NCBI GenBank assembly: GCA_035771165.1
Contig: JAWNZC010000012.1
Location: 625,001 to 689,000 of the forward strand
DNA length: 64,000 nucleotides
DNA from: Paragorgia papillata
Taxonomy: Eukaryota; Cnidaria; Anthozoa; Scleralcyonacea; Coralliidae
Direction of reading: 5' to 3'
Each line of letters opens with the position of its first letter. The first letter of the stretch is position 1. This document shows positions 53,702 through 64,000 of this stretch, piece by piece. The notes beneath the pieces are model-generated. The model searched no databases, was not told the origin of the DNA, and saw only the letters and a program-made list of their open reading frames with translations. The position numbers were made by a program, and so were the translations under genes.

Positions 53702-53958
53702 CAATCTTGTTCCCAGAGCCCACGTTCCCCTTACCCAGCGGGCGGGAAACGAGAGACTCTGGGATAATCCGTTTCACATCGATATTTCATTGGCTGATCC
53801 GTTCACGCCATCACAGGATTCTTGTTACCGGAAGAAAAGTTATATAGAGTTCACTGTGTTCATCAGCCAATGAAATATCGATGTGAAACGGATTATCCCA
53901 GAGTGTCTCGTTTCCCTCCCGCTGGGTAAGGAAAACGTGGGCTCTGGGAACGAGATTG
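53702..53958. mobile_element. MULE-type MITE, copy 3 (9-bp TSD)
   Basis: CAATCTTGTTCCCAGAGCCC and the inverse. The T-rich duplication ATTTTTTTT is at 53693-53701 and 53959-53967. 257 bp, same family as copies at 516, 21108 and 57237. Confidence 0.75.
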
Positions 53959-53967
53959 ATTTTTTTT

Positions 53968-55016
53968 TCAGAATAGCGTGGCGGCAGGCGTTTCCTCAGC
54001 TCGCTTCCAAACGCCTGCAATGCAGGCTATAACCTGACCGAAACCTAGACTCGTCTACGTTCGGTAGCCCGAGTAATAAGAATCGCGAAACCGGCTAGAC
54101 TCGTCTACCTGCGGTAGCCCGAGTAATTAGCCAAAAGCGATCGATGACTGATAAAGTAAATGCGTATCTTAAACTCAAATTTAATGCCTAGCCGGATACG
54201 TATCGAAATTATAAATCTAAAAAAACATTTACTGACGTTCTTCCCTGCAATCACGGTTAATAGTCTCCCTTCTATTAACCGTGATGTGATTCAACTTAAC
54301 TGCCTCACTAGCTTTAATATAATTTCATTGAGTTGCATGTGTGCATTTTAATAGTTCCTTCGTACGTTTGCTGGTCTGCACCGCTTACTGAGTAACGGCT
54401 TGCTGCTTAGTCTAACAACTACAAAACGCAAGTAACAAGCACCAAATAATGCAAAAAATACTGATAAACATGTACTATGTCGAACTGTTTGCACGTCTAG
54501 ATTAACGCCGTGAAGTTAGCTGCCAGTTCGCCGCTGCACCAATGTTTTGCCGGTCTTGTAACTCGTTTCACTAACGGCTGGCGAACTGCCAGCTAACTTC
54601 CCCGGGTTGTCCAATGATCGCTTGAATCTACCGAATCTAGCACTGTATGTTATTTTGTACTTTTTAATAAACGCTTAATATGTGTACGCTGTTGTGCTGT
54701 TTCATGCATAGGTTATGCCAAACTGCATTGCCATGAGTATAGCCCGAGTGAACGCCTAAGCAGGCGTCTTGTTAAATCTAATCTAATCTTTGTCGGAAGC
54801 TGTATTCATGTATTTACCTTCAACTTGTTTATATCAATCTGGTTTTAATATCGTTTGCGCCGTCCCTGCCAAGATTTATCCCGGCTTTAAAGTCTTGTAT
54901 TTTTAAAAGATTGTATTTTTAAGGGGTGTTTATATGGAGGTGTAGACAGTACGGATTTGCTCCAAAGTCTCTCGTTTATCGGTTGGGAGGAAACGAGAGA
55001 CTTGTAAACCTTGCAG
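53968..55016. other. No gene seen
   Basis: Non-coding. A duplicated motif TAGACTCGTCTAC...CGGTAGCCCGAGTAAT occurs twice (54044 and 54096), and GAACTGCCAGCTAACTTC-type inverted pairs occur near 54515-54600. Confidence 0.4.
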
Positions 55017-55025
55017 ACAATGGGG

Positions 55026-55075
55026 CAACCTCGTACCCAGGGGGAAGCGGAGATAAGACCCTGGGTACGAGGTTG
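55026..55075. mobile_element. 50-bp minimal MITE with 9-bp TSD
   Basis: CAACCTCGTACCCAGGG and CCCTGGGTACGAGGTTG are exact inverses with only ~16 bp between. The duplication ACAATGGGG is at 55017-55025 and 55076-55084. Confidence 0.8.
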
Positions 55076-55236
55076 ACAATGGGGAGTTACCGGTCACTTT
55101 TCTCACCGGAGGAACAGCAGGGAATTTTGTCTGCGCATGCGTCGCGCGAGTTGTCGTGGGGAGTCTGGGGACTTCAAAAACATAAACAAAGATGGCGGTA
55201 AATCCCCCCCCCCCCCCCCCCCCCCCACAACCCTTA

Positions 55237-55606
55237 AGCCTCAATCAAACGAGAACGCAAGTCATCGCAAGTTAGCTTACGATGACTTGCGATGCCACCA
55301 GTCAAACGTCGGCACAAGTCGTCGCAAGTTCTGCACTTTCGCTAGTTCCCACGCCTTTTCGCTAGTTCTCGTGGTAGTTTCTATGGCGACGGAGCACGAA
55401 AGACTTGCATCGACTTGTGTTTTGTGTTAAAACGTTTCGCAAGCCCTCGCAAGTTGAAGAAAACTTGCGATGAAATTTGAACAAGATCAAATTAGTCGCA
55501 AGCTAACGCAAGTCACCACAAGTCATCGCAAGCTGGCGATCAAACGAGACACAAGCAAGCACAGGCTAAAACTTGCGATGACTTCCGTTCTCGTTTGATT
55601 AGGGCT
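55237..55606. mobile_element. Harbinger-like MITE, first of a tandem pair
   Basis: AGCCTCAATCAAACGAGAAC to GTTCTCGTTTGATTAGGGCT ends, TTA on both sides (55234-55236, 55607-55609). Internal copies of CAAGTCATCGCAAG and its inverse are frequent. A 3-bp TWA duplication is the PIF/Harbinger signature. Confidence 0.7.
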
Positions 55607-55609
55607 TTA

Positions 55610-56545
55610 AGCCCTAATCAAACGAGAACGCAAGTCATCGCAAGTTGGCAGTCACGCTATCTCAGCCAGCCGCTCTGAATAGTTTCCCGAAAATATCATG
55701 TACCGTGACAAAGTTAAAACTTGTTTAAAACACTCATGAAACCTTTATTTTGTTAATTTGGGTGTTCGAACCAGTGCCGTATTAACCATATGGCTGAAGT
55801 GGCTTATGCCACGGGCCCCGCGCTTTTAGGGGCCCCGCGCTTTGCTCAGTTTCGATTTTTTAGCGCGGGGCCCAAAAAGTGTGGGGCCCCAAAAACCGCA
55901 AGGCCACGTACAAAAGTAAAAAAAACGATGCTCCAAAATTAAAAAAAGAGGTACCGCAAATGAAAAAGCGAGGCGCCGGGGCCCCAAAACTCAAAAAACA
56001 GGCCCCCAAAACAAAACAAAAACCGAGCCCCAAAAATAAAAAAGCAAGAACCCATAAATAAAAAAGCGAGCTAGGCCCCAAAACTAAAAAAAGCAAGAAC
56101 CCATAAATAAACTAGCGAGGCCCCAAAACTAAAAAAAGCAAGAACCCATAAATAAAAAAGCTATAGCGAGGCCCCAAAAATAAAAAAAGCAAGATACCAT
56201 AAATAAAAAAGCTAGGGAGGCCCCAAAAATAAAAAAAGCAGGCCGGAACCATAAATAAAAAAGCGAGGCCCCAAAAATGAAAAAGCGAGAACCCAAAAGT
56301 CAAAAAGAGCCACAATAAGCGAGGCGCTGTTGCCACAAATACAGATGCGTCCAAGAAAAGTGCAACGGCCGGAAAAATTAAAAATTGCAGTTAAATTGCC
56401 TGGGAAACCTGAATTCACAGGGGGGGTCAAGGGGCCCCGCGCTGATAATATGCCACGGGCCCCGCGAACCGTTAATCCGGCCCTGGTTCGAACGACCGCC
56501 ACAGAGCCAACTTGCGATGACTTGCGTTCTCGTTTGATTAGGGCT
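55610..56545. mobile_element. Harbinger-like MITE, second of the pair, split by hAT copy B
   Basis: AGCCCTAATCAAACGAGAAC and inverse, TTA flanks at 55607-55609 and 56546-56548. Own length is 214 bp once the hAT element and its duplication are removed. Shares the central TTA with the first element. Confidence 0.75.
55772..56485. mobile_element. hAT MITE copy B (8-bp TSD), 714 bp
   Basis: Same element as 38833-39547; the only difference noticed is one A fewer in an A8 run. The duplication GTTCGAAC is at 55764-55771 and 56486-56493. Confidence 0.9.
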
Positions 56546-56584
56546 TTATGGCCTTATTTCCCCCAGAAAAAGGTGTATAGTTTG

Positions 56585-57120
56585 TAGGCATGTCAAACTT
56601 TATTTTAAGATCTGAGTGAGACAAAAAAACTGATTATATATTTCTATGTACGAACGGAATTATATATAAATTTAGCACAACGTTGTGGCAGTTAAGAGGT
56701 CTTGCTCGACATAAGACAGAATCTGAGTACGTTTTAAAGACAGCACTAACAAGTAAACAAGTCGTCGGATGAAAGGAATAAATATATAATTTACCCACTT
56801 TCCCTAATTTTTCCATTACGAAATACCTCTCAGATATCAAAAGCAGTAATGGAATAAAATGAAACCAGCATTTAAATTTTGGGGAAGAAGGTAGATTTTG
56901 AGTTATAGTCGATCGAACATTCGCTATCAATTTGACTCCAATGCGGCTTCTTCGTACCATCACTTCATCTTCGATATTTATACACCTTCCTGGCTAAATG
57001 TCTTCTTTCACCTATCTGAAGAACGTCAGTGTCTCCACTAATTGGACAACATAGTTTAAAACTCTGGTTGACCGACAGATTGTTAGTAAATCTTGAAGAT
57101 ATCTTGGTCGTCATACCTTC
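56585..57120 (-). repeat. Inverted dispersed repeat with conserved short frame, copy 1
   Basis: Matches 60330-60905 in inverse. The minus-strand frame ending at 56634 contains SDSVLCRARPLNCHNVVLN and ends PFVHRN I stop; copy 2 has the same ending. No known domain. The conservation may simply reflect DNA identity. Confidence 0.5.
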
Positions 57121-57236
57121 TCCACATTTTCATAATTTCGCCACAGACGATGGGAAACACGATGAGCCCGCGATATTTATACTTAGCGCAGACAAAATTC
57201 CCTGCTGTTCACCGGAGGAGTGTCAGAGGTGTGGCC

Positions 57237-57458
57237 CAATGTCGTTCCCAGAGCCCACGTTCCCCACCCGGGAAACGAGAGACTCTGGGATAATCCGTTT
57301 CACATCGATATTTCATTGGCTGATGAACACAGTGAACTCTATCTATATCACTCTTCTTCCGGATAACAAGAATCCTGTGATGGCGTGAACAGATTATCCC
57401 AGACTCCCAGAGCCTCTCGTTTCCCGCCCGCTGGGTAAGGGGAACGTGGGCTTTGAAA
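57237..57458. mobile_element. MULE-type MITE, copy 4, right end damaged
   Basis: CAATGTCGTTCCCAGAGCCC at the left; the right end stops after GGGAACGTGGGCTTTG, so the last bases and the duplication are lost. Confidence 0.65.
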
Positions 57459-58400
57459 AACATGTCAATCAAAAAGAAAACATGTGATCAACGCTCTGTT
57501 TTTGTATCTGCGCAGCAGATATATTGCTATCGTGTTGTGTGTGTGTATGTGTTAGCTTTTTTTGTGTAACTCTAACCAATGCGCGACGATTAAATCAGGG
57601 CCAATCAAAGCTCAGAATTTTTTGGCGTTAGTCTACGAGCTGTCAGTTTGAACGATGGAAACAAGTATTTTTAATCCGATAGTGTTTTAAGTCCTCCAAA
57701 GCGACAAAGTTTTGGATTAAAATCTACGATTTTCCAGGGTTCTATTCTATACGATTTTTTCAAATTCACATATCTTGTGCATAATTTAACGTTCTATCTA
57801 ACTGCACAAGTTTCGTGAATGGCACAAACCTACAGACGATTCACGGATACTAAAGTGTCATTTGATCTGAGTCAGCAAGCAAGCGCTAAGTGACGGTCAT
57901 ATTAAAAAATATTAAAAATTACTTTGTTTACAGTTAAACATTCGTTTCGTAGACTGTCCTATGCAGAATTTTACAAGGAATCCAATGCCGTTTACAGAAT
58001 CTCCGTCTATTGATCAGAAAATATTTTGTTGGCAAATCAATGTGTCATTTGATCTGAGTCAGGAAGCGCGCGTTACAAAATAGATGTTCAGAAAATTTAG
58101 AAAAATAATTGGCATCACATATTTAATATCACTAGACGCAGAATTGTATAAGGAATCGAACGGTATATTTGGATTCGGTATCTACCGAGCAGAAAATTAT
58201 TTAGATGGAGCGCGGCTTGTTTGTTATTAAGTCTTAATAGGTTAATATGGACAGAATGATTTTAAAGTCTAGCATTCTTAAAACATAATTTTACTTGAAG
58301 AAATGTAGTTTGTACGAACGTAAATGCCCTAAATTATCGACGGTAAATGATTATTTTGTGTTAAAGTTGGATTGAACGAGTTAAAAGACCGGCGAAACAT
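57459..58400. repeat. Non-coding repeats; partner at 60050-60200
   Basis: TGGCACAAACCTACAGACGA and ~120 bp around it (57730-57860) recur in the same orientation at 60050-60200. A TTTTTGTATCTGCGCAGCAG motif near 57507 resembles the ends of the element at 61405. No gene seen. Confidence 0.5.
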
Positions 58401-58549
58401 TAGTCTGCGAAGCCAGACTGCTGCTCGACCGCGCCCCCCCTGGAAGCGCCATTGCGAAACATTGCCGTGCCAAATTGGCAGCTATCTTAATTGGCAGTGA
58501 ATTGGCAGCTGGCGAATTGGCAGGTAACTTTACGGGGTTGGAATTTCCC

Positions 58550-59945
58550 GTGTGCACATGGCATATCGACAAGAAGGAAATGGCTTTTATTTGTCAATAT
58601 ATTAGCGAAACCAACGAAAATTTAGGCTCTAACAACTCCGAAAGTAAATATAAGCATTTGTTTGTTGTAATTATTTCGTAGATTAGCAATAATTTGGTAA
58701 AATTTGACGAAAACCATCTCGGCCGATCAGCCAATTTTCGAACAAAATTTGCCTAGAGTTGTCGGCGTTGTAATGGCAAACAGGAGTAAATATCAGGCAA
58801 AATAACCTAAAATCTGAATAGCTGACTTAAAAACGATCTTACTGATGTATTATGGTCGTATGTTCTTGTATAATTCTGTTTTAATTTGTAAATTTCCAAC
58901 TGCTAACTTTGCTAACCGCGCGCGGAATACTTTTTTCGCGACAAAAACACGATCGAGAATCGCATAGAAAAGTGGCCACTTTCATGGGGCAGTTCGCAGG
59001 CCACGTGCGTGCTGGCTCAAGTGAGTTGTCGGCCTGATATCCTACAATATCCCTAGTATCCTCTTCAATGGATCATTATTTTCCTTTATCTTCACTAATT
59101 TTATCGTATGAACCCACATGTACCACAACGCTCCTTCGCTCCTCATTCATCTCGCGCCAGCCTCGCTTGGTCTCGCGTGTATTGATGACGTTTACACGCA
59201 AGATATTTGTTCTACGTATGCGTAGCTAATCCAGGTCAACCTGGATTAGATCCCAGTTTGCAGGGGCCTGTGAGCAACTAAAATCAAAATGGCGGACGAA
59301 TAAAATTATATCCAAATTCATCCAAATGGCCATTTTCCATAATTTGTTATTTTTTGGTAATAACCAGGAAGAGGGAAAGAGGCCACTACCTGCCTTATCC
59401 TAGTTATTACCAAAAAATAACAAATTGTGGAAAAATGACCACCAAAAAATCCATAATTTTTTAATATAATTTTATTCGTCCGCTGTTTTGATAGAGCACG
59501 TTGGTAATCGCGCGCGTGAGCACGTGGAAAAATTGCAACAAAGTTAGCAGTCTGGTATAATAATGATCGCGCGCGGGCGCACCATGGGGTCACAATGGAA
59601 AATCTTAAAAAATCAATATAATATTTGTGATTTATTATATTGCTTTAATTTTTTCATTTTGTGAAATGCTGCTTTTCATTTTACTTCTCCAAAGTTTGGT
59701 GGTAAAGTCATTTATTTGTTTAAATATTTAACATTTTGTTATAGATTATAATAATATTTTTAATAATTAGCATAAATTAGCATAATTTGCAACATGGGTT
59801 GTCTGACACGACCCGAGAACCCAAAATTTGAATAGTAGAGGTAAAAACGATTCAAATGATATATTGTGGTATTATTTTTGTGTTATTATGCCATGTTAAT
59901 TCACAAATTGCCACGACCACCAAATTGACTGGTTTTCAAACCGGA
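58550..59945 (+). repeat. Dispersed repeat Y, copy 2, with empty Tc1 site
   Basis: Matches both flanks of the Tc1-like element: 38455-38511 on the left and 49109-49860 on the right, joined here at TCAATATATTAGCGAAACC (58594-58612) without the insertion. Also contains 58940-59225, related to 35440-35600 in inverse. Confidence 0.75.
59286..59489. mobile_element. MITE with CAAAATGGCGGACGAATAAA ends
   Basis: CAAAATGGCGGACGAATAAA at the left, TTTATTCGTCCGCTGTTTTG at the right, plus a long inner stem (TTGTTATTTTTTGGTAATAA). Inserted in repeat Y copy 2. Confidence 0.65.
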
Positions 59946-59949
59946 CAAG

Positions 59950-61400
59950 AATGAGTACTTTAAAATGATTGCGTTTGACCGTACGCCAAGTGATAGCATA
60001 ATAATGCAATTTGATATTTGCGCTCATCTCAGTTCAAATTGACTTTTCTCCGTTGCTATTCTATACGATTTGTTCTAATTCACATATGTTGTACTTCTAC
60101 AGAATTTAACGCTCTATCTAACCGTGCATTTTTTCCCAAATGGCACAAACCTACAGACGATTCAGGGATATACTTTAAATATGACCGCGTTTGACCGTAC
60201 GCCAAGTAAATAGCGTAATAATGCAATTTGATATTTGCGCTCATGTCAAGTGCAGGGAAATTTGTTACCGCTATTGAGAAATACAGCAGGCTCATTGAGT
60301 TATGTTGTTTGCATCGTATATTTGAAAATGTGAAGAAGACATAACCACTAAGATGTTTGCAATATTTACTAACTATCTGTCGGTTAACCAGAGCTTTAAC
60401 ATATGTCGATAATTTCCTGGCAACACGGACTTTGTTCTGAGATTTGAAAGGAGATATTTCAAGTGGCAGGTTATATAAATATTGGAAGATGAAATGGCGG
60501 TATGAGAAACCACATTAGAGCCAAATCGGTTGGGGATGACTGATCGACTATATCGTAAAATTTACCTTTTTCTCCAAAATTTAATTACCGGTTCATGTTT
60601 ATCCAAGTTCTGCTCTTGATATCTGAGGGGTATTTAGTAATGGGAAAATTGCCGTTGGTAGGTAAATTATGTATTCATACCTTTCATCCGACGGCTTGTT
60701 TACTAGTTAATGCTCTCTGTGAAACGAACTTAGATTCTGTCTTATGTCGAGCAAGACCTCTTAACTGCCACAATGTTGTGCTAAATGTATGTATAATTCC
60801 ATTCGTACATAGAAATATATAATCAGTTTTTTTGTCTTGCTCAGATCTTACAATGAAGTTTGACTTGTCTATGCTACTAATTTCAGTGTGACGACGACAT
60901 GCAAATATTGTTAATTTCTGCAAAGTTTGCCTTTTGCTCCAAAACGAAAATCATGTGATTTCATTCTCTGGTTGTATGGGAACGTATTGTTGGTAGATGT
61001 TTACCGTTAAAAATTGCCGTTGACCCCTCATTTCGTCTTCGAAACCATGCGTTTGTCGCTGTTATTATACGGCTGTCATTCTGGACATGCCACACGTTTA
61101 TAAATATATTGTTTGGCTTTCGACATTCCGCGTATTTTATTTATTTTATTTACAATTTCTATTACAGGCTATGCATGTAGCTTTTGTCGAGACCCTTGTA
61201 CATTTCAAAATGCAGAAAAGCAACGATATTAAATAGCAAACCTTTTCCTGGCCATCTGACAGCCATATTTGTTTACACTGAATTATCTTTGGAAACCCCA
61301 GTGTAAAACCCGCACTAGACTTGTGGCTGAAGCATGCGCAGACAGATTTCCCTGCTCCTGCTCATGTCAGTTCAAATAGCCTTTTCTCTGTTGCTATTCT
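59950..61400. repeat. Dispersed-repeat DNA, includes copy 2 of the 56585 repeat
   Basis: 60330-60905 is the inverse partner of 56585-57120 (for example TCTTATGTCGAGCAAGACCT). The small plus-strand frame ending near 60822 mirrors the one in copy 1. No recognised domain or gene. Confidence 0.5.
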
Positions 61401-61456
61401 ATACCATTTTTGTATCTACTGCGCATGCGCAAGTAGATACATTGCTGTCGTCCGTG

Positions 61457-61529
61457 TAATGTAATGTAATGTAATGTAATGTAATGTAATGTAATGTAAT
61501 GTAATGTAATGTAATGTAATGTAATGTAA
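61457..61529. repeat. (TAATG)n pentanucleotide microsatellite
   Basis: About 14 perfect units directly abutting the TIR sequence CCGTGTAATG, which provides the seed unit. Confidence 0.95.
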
Positions 61530-61849
61530 GTTAACAAAAGAATGCCTACGGAGCCAATCAAAACATAGAATAAAACGATTGACTCACGACAGACCACCGA
61601 AGCCAAAATAACTACTGTACACCAAGTATTTCATAAGTCATTGTTGACAGCATGTTCGCATGCTGTAGCTGTCATTGTCATGCAAGATCTGTGTTATGAA
61701 TGTACAAACATTTATTGTACCTTTTTCTGCATGTATGCATATGTCTTGAAGAACAATTAATGTATGGTTGCTCTGGCATAAAGGTCTATTGCCGAGTCTA
61801 TTTGATAATATGTTTAAATATGCTGCTAGTGTACATAATTATAATACCA

Positions 61850-62032
61850 GATCGATATGCAGCCAAACAAAATCTCCATAAATCAAGAGTAAGAACAAAT
61901 ACAGGAAAACAAATTATCTCTTTTATATCAATTGAATTTTGGAAAAATCTTCCATTAAAAATGAAAGATTTAAACGTATTCGCTTTCTCAAAAGATCTGA
62001 AACGTTATTTGCTGTCAGAACAATACTTATAA
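61850..62032 (+). pseudogene. LINE C-terminal fragment
   Basis: SFISIEFWKNLPLKMKDLNV and AFSKDLKRYLLSEQYL before a stop at 62032 fit the tail of CR1/Jockey-like LINE proteins (WNxLPxxIK...FKxxLKxYLL). Only the last ~60 codons remain, followed by probable 3' UTR. Confidence 0.55.
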
Positions 62033-62402
62033 TTATTACTGCTATAGTATTACACATACAATATTACTATTTACTCTATTTCTTTAAGTAATATAGCTAA
62101 TTTCAAAACGTTTTCCTCTACCTCTTGTAAAACATAGGACATAACTAGGCTGGGGGCTAACTAGAAAACCAAACGGTTAACTTAGCCCTCAGGCTCAAAT
62201 AAAAATTATGATTTATTTAAGTAACTCAATATGTGCCATTCTGTAAATAAATTATTTTATAAGTTTTCATTATTGTAAAACGTGAGCATTATTAAAACTA
62301 CTATACTATACATTACACGGATGACAGCAATGTATCTACTCGTGCATGCGCAGTAGATACAAAAAACTGATAAAAACAAATTGCATGTCAAAGCTTTTAG
62401 TG

Positions 62403-62998
62403 CAGTGCTTCTCAGTCAACTGGGGTCCATATGCACCCCAGGGGGAAATTACAAAGTGTTGGGGGTGAATTTCAAAGACAGGGGGAATTGGGGGTGAATG
62501 GCTCAATAATTGAGAAATCTGCTCCAAGTGAAAAAAAATTCTATTGAATATTAAAAGTCGAAAGCGGCATGCATGTGGAACCACAGTGAAATCCCTGATT
62601 GTCAGACTTTGGAAACCCATCTATTTGTATATTAAAGTTGAATGACAAGGACATTAAAAGAGGAATTTTTTTTATAAGTGGTTAAAAAAAAGAATAAAAT
62701 CAATAGATTAATTGTTAATGATTTAATCATTAACTATAATATAATTTAGATACGCCAAGATCTGGTAAGAAATAAAAGATGTGTAATCTGACACCAGCTG
62801 ACTAGCGAACTGTGCAATTGTATATTAAATATTGTCTCAAAATTCAGTAAGCTGTTATAGTGTTATACTATTGTTAGGAGAGAGGTAGCCTGCGATCATG
62901 CTCTATAGAAGGCCTGATTGCAGGTTAAGGGAGAGGGGGATGTGACGAAGGAATACTTGCCCAGGTGGGGAATCTGAGAAAAAAGGTGAGAAGCACTG
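62403..62998. mobile_element. hAT non-autonomous element (8-bp TSD)
   Basis: CAGTGCTTCTCAGTC to GGTGAGAAGCACTG ends with the duplication TTTTAGTG at 62395-62402 and 62999-63006. The CAGTG.TTCTCA ends are those of Charlie-like hAT elements (family knowledge). No intact transposase. Confidence 0.85.
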
Positions 62999-63034
62999 TT
63001 TTAGTGCCAGCCCGAGTACGATTGTGTTCTGACT

Positions 63035-63214
63035 CGTACCCAGTCGTACCCTGGGTACCAGAGGCTCTGAGTTTGTGTTTGGGAGAGGGAGAGCCTCTGG
63101 TCTCGCGAGCTTCAAATCTCGCTTTGGCGAGTTCAATATCTGAACCCGAGATTTGAAGCTCGAGGCTCTCCCTCTCCCAAACACAAACTTTGCAGAGCCT
63201 CTGGTACCCAGGGT
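63035..63214. mobile_element. 180-bp near-perfect palindromic MITE
   Basis: TACCCTGGGTACCAGAGGCT at the left is mirrored at the right; GAGAGGGAGAGCCTC and CGAGCTTCAAATCTCG also pair. Related in ends to the GTACCCAGG family. TSD not clear. Confidence 0.6.
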
Positions 63215-63479
63215 ATTCATAAAAGTGTAATGTGATAAAACCAAAATAAAATTTGGCTTATATGAGTCCAATTTTATTCATCCCCGTGGTGGCTATAATT
63301 CCGGTAAATCGGAACTCGTTTAAGAAAAAATAATGGTCCGGCAATCGATTCCAGTATCAGCGCGGCCTGAAACGTAGCGAGACCGCTGAGGGACATCGGT
63401 AGCGAATTTTTGTTCTATCACTTACCACTATCACTATCCGCTCAAAACCTCAGCATTTGTTTGCAAACGTTGCAGTGTC

Positions 63480-63722
63480 TCAAGATATTTCTAACTGCCT
63501 TTGGGGTATATGGATCCATATACTCCAACGACAGTTGAACGTCTTGGTAGCCTTCTGGATTCTCCCTGATAGCTCTCTGTCAATACTCCCGTCACTGCTG
63601 ATAACCCCACCAAGATCAACGTGAATTCAATAGCTTGTTCAACAGGCTGACCATCAACAGTGATCTCGAGTATATTTTCCTCTCTGAATGCATGGTCTCT
63701 TGGAAGCTGATTTACAGCAATT
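63480..63722 (-). pseudogene. LINE reverse-transcriptase fragment
   Basis: Minus strand: ITVDGQPVEQAIEFT in one frame, then GGVISSDGSIDRELSGRIQK after a frameshift, the YLGS-xIS-DG region downstream of the YxDD core in LINE polymerases. Stop after QRQLEIS. It is a different lineage from the LINEs at 26.9 and 30.6 kb. Confidence 0.6.
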
Positions 63723-63970
63723 GACGGTACGGAAAAAGATGGCGGCTATACATTTAACCACAATGCTCTGCGACCTCAAATCAGCTCATATAACAACTAA
63801 ACATTGTTTATCGTGCTAAGTTGGATTAAGCAAGCGAGAAGTTCATTCTTACCAAAGTTGATCGTTTTAAAACCATATCTTCCAATAATTCTGCAAGAAA
63901 CAATATTTACTGCACGTAAAGGATTGTGTTAAATGTACTAGTCGCCATCTTTTTCGGTACGGTCAATTAT
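63718..63970. mobile_element. MITE, AATTGACGGTACGGAAAAAG ends
   Basis: AATTGACGGTACGGAAAAAG continuing to ATGGCG at the left, with the inverse at the right differing at two bases. The interior is non-coding. It ends 30 bp from the window edge. Confidence 0.6.
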
Positions 63971-64000
63971 TTCACCATTGTCGATTTAATACCACACAGA

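Larger units (their letters stand above)
61405..62366. mobile_element. Element with hairpin-tipped inverted ends
   Basis: TTTTTGTATCTACTGCGCAT then GTAGATACATTGCTGTC and CCGTGTAATG at the left; the inverse appears at 62308-62366. Each tip is itself a palindrome (GTATCTACTGCGCATGCGCA). The interior holds (TAATG)n and a LINE fragment. Confidence 0.5.

Noticed and set aside
53616..53873. Frame over 53616-53873
   Set aside because: Mostly the MULE-type MITE at 53702-53958.

Overview
The window looks like AT-rich nuclear DNA of an invertebrate animal. An anthozoan cnidarian (coral or sea anemone) is the best guess. The reasons are a metazoan Rho-family gene with small GT-AG exons, several animal transposon classes side by side (BEL/Pao, CR1/Jockey-like LINEs, Crypton, Tc1-like, hAT, Harbinger-, MULE- and TTAA-type MITEs) and 5S-derived SINE pieces. 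The organism is inferred from this repertoire and was not matched to any database. There are no bacterial features.

The most convincing host gene is a six-exon, 286-codon Rnd-like atypical Rho GTPase on the + strand (20456-29772). Its introns hold MITEs, 5S- and tRNA-like SINE pieces, large microsatellites and a LINE. Weaker host-like signals are short minus-strand exons between 6133 and 10536, a coding fragment at 12238-12619 and a SAP-domain fragment at 34903-35118.

The rest is a transposon graveyard with unusually readable insertion history. 1-20 kb holds small inverted-repeat elements, many with clear target-site duplications (TSDs), plus a LINE tail. 26.9-32.8 kb holds two decayed LINEs. 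33.0-34.4 kb holds a Crypton tyrosine-recombinase gene with a frameshift and a stop. 37.0-53.0 kb is a deep nest: a BEL/Pao gag is split by a 12.8-kb inverted-repeat element, which contains a Tc1-like element with TA duplications. That element is split in turn by an 8.55-kb DNA transposon with 6-bp TSDs and by a hAT MITE.

The 8.55-kb element (40407-48957) is the most interesting object. It encodes a DDE integrase-like transposase and, convergently, a HECT-type E3 ubiquitin ligase. Both proteins start with a similar CxxC...CxxC zinc ribbon. Both genes start just inside terminal arrays of a 20-bp repeat, and the first intron of the HECT gene carries a perfect 36-bp hairpin. The TACGG ends and 6-bp TSD suggest the IS3EU superfamily, from recall. 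53-64 kb is again MITEs within MITEs, dispersed repeats and LINE fragments. It includes a second, nearly identical copy of the hAT MITE and an empty-site paralogue of the Tc1-like insertion.
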